NCBI RefSeq assembly: GCF_019468465.1
Contig: NZ_CP080519.1
Location: 4,045,001 to 4,109,000, forward strand
From: Amycolatopsis sp. DSM 110486
Lineage (GTDB): Bacteria; Actinomycetota; Actinomycetes; Mycobacteriales; Pseudonocardiaceae
Direction: 5' to 3'
DNA: 64,000 nt
The notes beneath the pieces are model-generated. The model made no database searches, was not told the origin of the DNA, and saw only the letters and a list, made by a program, of their open reading frames with translations. Below are positions 60,651 to 64,000 of this stretch, piece by piece. Numbering within the stretch: position 1 is the first letter of the stretch; every line of letters starts with the position of its first letter. The position numbers and the translations under genes are program-made.

Positions 60651-61439
60651 ATGATGGGGCGCACCCACGCCATGACCGGCTGGTGCGCGGGCCTCGCCCT
60701 CGCGCCCGCGGTCGGCGCCGGTTCGTTGCACCAGGCGGCGGTCTTCGCCGCCACCACGGCCGGCTTTGCGTTGCTCCCCGACCTCGACCACCCCGGCGCC
60801 AGCGCGTCCCGTCTCCTCGGCTGGCTGACGGGCGCGTTGTCGTGGCTCCTGCGCCGCGTTTCGTCTGCCGTGTACGCCCTGACGAAGGGTCCCCGCGACG
60901 AGAAGGTGACTGGCAAGCACCGCCACCTGTCGCACACCGTGCTCTTCGCCGCGGGCCTCGGCTTGGCAACGTCGGCGGGCACCGCAGCCGGCGGCCCGTG
61001 GGCGGTGTTCGGCGTCGTGGTCTTCGGGCTGTTGCTCGCCGAGGGCGCCTTGGGCGACTGGCTCTTGCCGATCAGCGTCGGCGCCATCCTGTGGTGGTAC
61101 TTCACCGCGCCGCCCGACCATGCCGCGCAGCTGCAGCAGATCTCGGGCTGGCTCGGGATCGCCGTGGCGGCCGGGTGTTTCGTGCACTGCCTCGGCGACT
61201 CGCTGACAGAGTCCGGCTGTCCGTTCCTCTTCCCCCTGCCCATCGCGGGCGAGACCTGGTACGAAATCCGGCCACCGAAGGTTTTCCGGCTGCGGACGGG
61301 CAAGAAGGTGGAGACGCGGTTGGTGTTCCCCATTTTCGTCGTTGTGGGAGTGCTTCTGGTGCCCGGCGTGTGGGGCTGGACGACCTCGACGGCCGAACGG
61401 CTTTTCAGCCCACCGGCGGCGCAGACTGCGACGCAGTGA
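60651..61439 (+). CDS. Membrane-bound metal-dependent hydrolase (YdjM-like)
   Basis: A 262-residue integral membrane protein of the LexA-binding/YdjM family with about five hydrophobic segments. Metal-site motifs are GRTHAMTGWCAG (His), LLPDLDHPGA (Asp-x-Asp-His), KHRHLSHTVLFA and FVHCLGDSLTESG. Function in actinomycetes is not defined; some homologs are damage-inducible. Either of two adjacent ATG codons may start it. It overlaps the 3' end of the convergent SnoaL gene by 35 bases. Confidence 0.88.
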   Translation: MMGRTHAMTGWCAGLALAPAVGAGSLHQAAVFAATTAGFALLPDLDHPGASASRLLGWLTGALSWLLRRVSSAVYALTKGPRDEKVTGKHRHLSHTVLFAAGLGLATSAGTAAGGPWAVFGVVVFGLLLAEGALGDWLLPISVGAILWWYFTAPPDHAAQLQQISGWLGIAVAAGCFVHCLGDSLTESGCPFLFPLPIAGETWYEIRPPKVFRLRTGKKVETRLVFPIFVVVGVLLVPGVWGWTTSTAERLFSPPAAQTATQ

Positions 61440-62199
61440 TCCGCTTCGCCGCCGCGGCGGTGTCGGCGTAGTCGCGGGTGTGGGCGATCTTGCCGTCGCG
61501 GATGGTCAGCACCATGACGTACGACGAGACGAACCCTTCGCCACCGAACTCGCCGTGGAGGTCGAACTCCGTGACAAGCACGGCCGGGTCGGTGGTTTCG
61601 TGCACGACGACGTTGTCCGCCTTGGTCATCCGGCGCACTGCGCCCGCGGCGCGGAACCGGCGGCGCAGCTCTTCGCGCCCGTGCGTCAGGCGCGGCACTC
61701 CGGCCGGCGTGAAGGGCATTTCCAGCACGACGTCCTCGGCGTAGAGGTCGGCGAGGTCGTCCCAGCGGTTCTCCACGGACGCGTCCAGGAATCGCTGGAA
61801 CACTGTCGCAGCGCCGGTCATGGTGTGCGCCGCCGCGGTGTTGGGGAAGTCGCGGTACGCCAGGATCTCTCCATTGTGGACGGTCACCAGCCCGACCGAC
61901 GACGGAAACCCATAGCTCTCACCGGTATGCGGATTGCGGCCCTCGACGGTGAGCTCCGCGACGAACCCGTCGGCCAGTTCGCGGATGCCGACCCGCACGG
62001 AGTCCAGCCCGAGCGCACGGGCTCGGACGGCGCCGTCGCCGAGCGTCGCCAGGATCGCTTCCCGGCCTTCGACGCGGTGGCCGTGAAAGGGGAGCTCGTA
62101 CACGGCTTCGGCGGCGAAGACGTCGGCGAGCGGCCCAGGGTCGAGCGTCTGCATGCTGCGGACGAAGAGCTGCGAGATTTCGGACACGGTTCGGCTCAT
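61405..62199 (-). CDS. Double SnoaL/NTF2-like protein
   Basis: A 264-residue protein made of two NTF2-like domains in tandem (residues 1-130: LFVRSMQTLDPGPLADVFAAEAVYELPF; residues 131-264: FLDASVENRWDDLADLYAEDVVLEMPF). Such cone-shaped folds are used by polyketide cyclases and many small-molecule isomerases or binding proteins. It is divergent from the TetR regulator, which may control it. Function unknown. Confidence 0.87.
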   Translation of the reverse strand: MSRTVSEISQLFVRSMQTLDPGPLADVFAAEAVYELPFHGHRVEGREAILATLGDGAVRARALGLDSVRVGIRELADGFVAELTVEGRNPHTGESYGFPSSVGLVTVHNGEILAYRDFPNTAAAHTMTGAATVFQRFLDASVENRWDDLADLYAEDVVLEMPFTPAGVPRLTHGREELRRRFRAAGAVRRMTKADNVVVHETTDPAVLVTEFDLHGEFGGEGFVSSYVMVLTIRDGKIAHTRDYADTAAAAKRITASQSAPPVG

Positions 62200-62303
62200 C
62201 AGGACTTCTCCGAGGAAGAATAGGGTTGAATCGGAACGGTGCACCCGGTTCCCACGATACGGAGTGAGCGCTCCGGTTGTCAACGAGATCGAGGAGGACG
62301 CCC

Positions 62304-62864
62304 GTGGACAAGCCACTGTTGCGCGCCGACGCGCGCCGCAACCGGGCGCGGGTGCTGGCTGCCGCCGAGGAGGCCTTCGCGGCCGACGGGCTGGCCGTGC
62401 CCCTCGACGACATCGCGCGGCTCGCGGGCGTCGGCGCAGGCACTGTTTATCGGCATTTCCCCAGCAAGGAGGCGCTGTTCCAGGCCGTGGTGCTGGAGCG
62501 CCTGGAGCAGTTCGCCTTGGAGGCCCGCGAACTCGCCGACGCCGAAGACCCGGGCGCGGCGTTCTACGACTACTTCGCGCGCGTCATCAAGCAGGCCTCC
62601 CTCAACCGCGCGATCTGCGAAGCACTGGGCGCCACCACGGGCTCCGCGTACAAGGCGGAGATCGGCACCGAGTTCCGCACGAACCTCGCCGCCCTGCTCG
62701 AACGCGCACAGGCGGTGGGAGCGGTTCGCACTGATCTCGATGGGGATGACCTGCGTGCGCTGATCGTCGGGGCTTTGGCGGTGGAGCGGTATTCGCCGGG
62801 TAGTCATCATCTGGTTCGTGTTCTGCTTGACGGCCTTCGTGCGGTTGGTTCGGCGGGTTCCTGA
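62304..62864 (+). CDS. TetR-family transcriptional regulator
   Basis: A 186-residue TetR repressor. The DNA-binding helix-turn-helix (VLAAAEEAFAADGLAVPLDDIARLAGVGAGTVYRHFPSKEALF) is at about residues 17-59, with a helical ligand domain after it. GTG 62304 follows AGGAGG at proper distance; an upstream TTG at 62277 is less likely. Divergent from the SnoaL gene, the presumed target. Confidence 0.92.
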   Translation: MDKPLLRADARRNRARVLAAAEEAFAADGLAVPLDDIARLAGVGAGTVYRHFPSKEALFQAVVLERLEQFALEARELADAEDPGAAFYDYFARVIKQASLNRAICEALGATTGSAYKAEIGTEFRTNLAALLERAQAVGAVRTDLDGDDLRALIVGALAVERYSPGSHHLVRVLLDGLRAVGSAGS

Positions 62865-63420
62865 GGTTCCGCAGTGGTAAAGTCAGGCCGGATCCGCCGG
62901 TGAGGCTCAGTGGCGCAATCGCGACCGGCGGGAGTCCGAGGTCATGACTGAGGAGTCATGGGCATCGAGTGGAACAGCCTCGCGACCATGCCGAGCAGCG
63001 CGGGCGATCTCGTTGCCTTTTACAGCTTTTGGCGATTTCGGATCGTGGAGTGACGAGAGTGCGCGCCTTGGTTGCGCCGCGCGGATCAGGAGGCAGGCGC
63101 CGGCCGCGGGCCCTTTGGGTCGCAGGGTCTTCCACCGCATTCCTGCTTGGCGGCATTGCGGCAGGTGAACCCGGGCCACGCCCCGGCTGGGGGTTCACCT
63201 GGATCCCCGCCCGACCAGGGCGGGCCCGGGCCCTCGCGACTCTGGCCAGGCGAGATCCGCCCGCGGCCTCTCTGGTCAGGCGGAACCGGACCCCGGCCAT
63301 CGTTTCCTTAGTCACCCAACGCCTGTGGTCGCTGCGCCGCATCCAACCTCGACCCCTGCGCCCTCGACTCTCTGTGACCTTTTCCCCGTAACCCGCCGAG
63401 GTTCCCCTCGCGATCGCCCG
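62865..63420. other. Gene-free GC-rich region with repeats
   Basis: No supported gene. A 10-bp inverted repeat AGGTGAACCC/GGGTTCACCT (63163-63172 and 63191-63200) and degenerate GGCCAGGCG/GGTCAGGCGG direct repeats near 63240-63290 are visible. The remaining interval up to 63886 holds the repeat block and promoter listed separately. Confidence 0.5.
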
Positions 63421-63421
63421 A

Positions 63422-63536
63422 GTTATCCACAGTGACCCCGAGTTGTGGACAACTCGGCCCTCTGCGCAGCTTTTCAACGGTCCTGTCAGCACCGGCCGGT
63501 AGAATGGAGATGGGACGCCCCCCTTGGGAGGGCGGG
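63422..63536. repeat. Intergenic repeat with inverted DnaA-box-like pair, copy B
   Basis: GTTATCCACA (63422-63431) and TGTGGACAAC (63444-63453) form inverted boxes. They are followed by TGTCAGCA...GCCGGTAGAATGG...GGGACGCCCCCCTTGGGAGGGCGGGGG, which aligns with copy A at 51411-51528. This copy is uninterrupted and shows the likely original sequence at the IS insertion point. Confidence 0.72.
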
Positions 63537-63784
63537 GGTTTTGCCTGGTGAGCGCCTCGCAAAAGGCATTTGGCGAGCGTCGAGCGGGGCGCTGCGGCGG
63601 CGGTGAAGAGCCGCGGTGCCGGTGCGAGTGCCGTCAGAGCGGCAGGGTCGCGAGGGGCAGCGCCGGTGGCGAGACGAAATCGGCAAAACCCGGTGGTACT
63701 GAACAACGTTTGCTCCTGGCCAGGCCAGCCGGGACACCTCTCCGAGCACCTCGAATCTGAGGCTCGATGCCACCTGATCACAAA

Positions 63785-63833
63785 CTTGAGTTAAACCAGC
63801 TCAACTTGCACAGTCTGTAACGGCGCATAAGAT
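63785..63833 (+). promoter_or_regulatory. Promoter region with HAIR-like inverted repeat
   Basis: CTTGAGT-N7-GCTCAAC (63785-63805) resembles the HspR operator CTTGAGT-N7-ACTCAAG, with a full left half and 5 of 7 matches in the right half. It is followed by TTGCAC (63806-63811), a 16-base spacer and TAAGAT (63828-63833), a plausible promoter for the gene at 63887. Confidence 0.4.
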
Positions 63834-63886
63834 CAACGCGACTACTCCTCGTACCCGCGCGTCGGCTCGGCGAGGGAGGTGCCGGT

Positions 63887-64000
63887 TTGTCCAACACGGC
63901 TCCGACCTGGGGTTCTGTCGTCGTAACCGGGCTGGCGGGCTTTGCCGTCGGTCTGCTTGTGGCGGCACTCCTCGTGGCCGGGAACTCACCGACCCGTCCG
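63887..64000 (+). CDS. N-terminus of a membrane protein, cut by the window end
   Basis: A TTG start at 63887 with a strong GGGAGG site (63874-63879, 7-base spacing) opens 38 codons to the window end. The product begins with a short polar segment (SNTAPTWGS) and one hydrophobic helix (VVVTGLAGFAVGLLVAALLVAG). It is a membrane or exported protein; family cannot be told from this fragment. Confidence 0.65.
   Translation, partial: MSNTAPTWGSVVVTGLAGFAVGLLVAALLVAGNSPTRP

Noticed and set aside
62871..62950. Possible tRNA-like sequence after the TetR gene
   Set aside because: No cloverleaf with a TTC arm and matching acceptor stem could be built.

Overview
The window is high-GC DNA (frequent GTG starts, G/C third codon positions) carrying WhiB, SigF-type stress regulation, ECF sigma/anti-sigma pairs and a group 1h-type [NiFe]-hydrogenase. 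This points to an actinomycete, most likely Pseudonocardiaceae and Amycolatopsis-like. That genus assignment is inferred from gene content. I saw no rRNA, tRNA or CRISPR array.

Bases 1-28165 look like a methylotrophy island. A pqqBCDE operon (585-3575) is followed 3 bp later by an M1 aminopeptidase. A LysR regulator, class I fructose-bisphosphate aldolase, a degenerate GlpX, a HAD phosphatase and RpiB come next. An orthodox pqqA stands alone at 11789-11863, while the usual pqqA position in front of pqqB holds a divergent PqqA-like peptide (499-567). After an MntP-like exporter and KatG come a 9-Cys mini-protein, a PQQ alcohol dehydrogenase with a lanthanide-type Asp pair but no signal peptide, and a cupredoxin-like PQQ-associated protein. 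Two divergently transcribed GAF-LytTR regulators separate these from rpe, hps, tkt, phi, a second (intact) glpX and pfk. Together these encode alcohol oxidation plus a nearly complete ribulose monophosphate cycle. With no transaldolase present, the set fits the sedoheptulose-bisphosphatase variant.

Bases 28166-37393 are mixed accessory metabolism: flavin reductase, MBL hydrolase, YciI-like protein, a CGNR regulator divergent from an MDR oxidoreductase, a zinc alcohol dehydrogenase, an ECF sigma/anti-sigma pair, TrmO, and a nitrilase divergent from an AraC activator.

Bases 37398-51282 are the hydrogenase region. hypF is on the plus strand and converges on a tightly packed 16-gene minus-strand operon. 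That operon runs from two SIS proteins and a HypC-like protein, through the small and large subunits, accessory proteins and the maturation protease, to hypCDEAB. A perfect CRP-type palindrome sits in its presumed promoter.

The remainder contains an ISAs1-family insertion (51529-52873) inside a copy of an intergenic repeat, a Sel1/TPR protein, secreted proteins, an aldo/keto reductase, a SigF/RsbW/HATPase/STAS/WhiB stress-regulation group, and a few regulators. A second copy of the intergenic repeat and a truncated membrane-protein gene lie at the right edge. A perfect 125-bp inverted repeat pairs the left edge with the hps upstream region, so a second hps-like gene may lie just outside the window.
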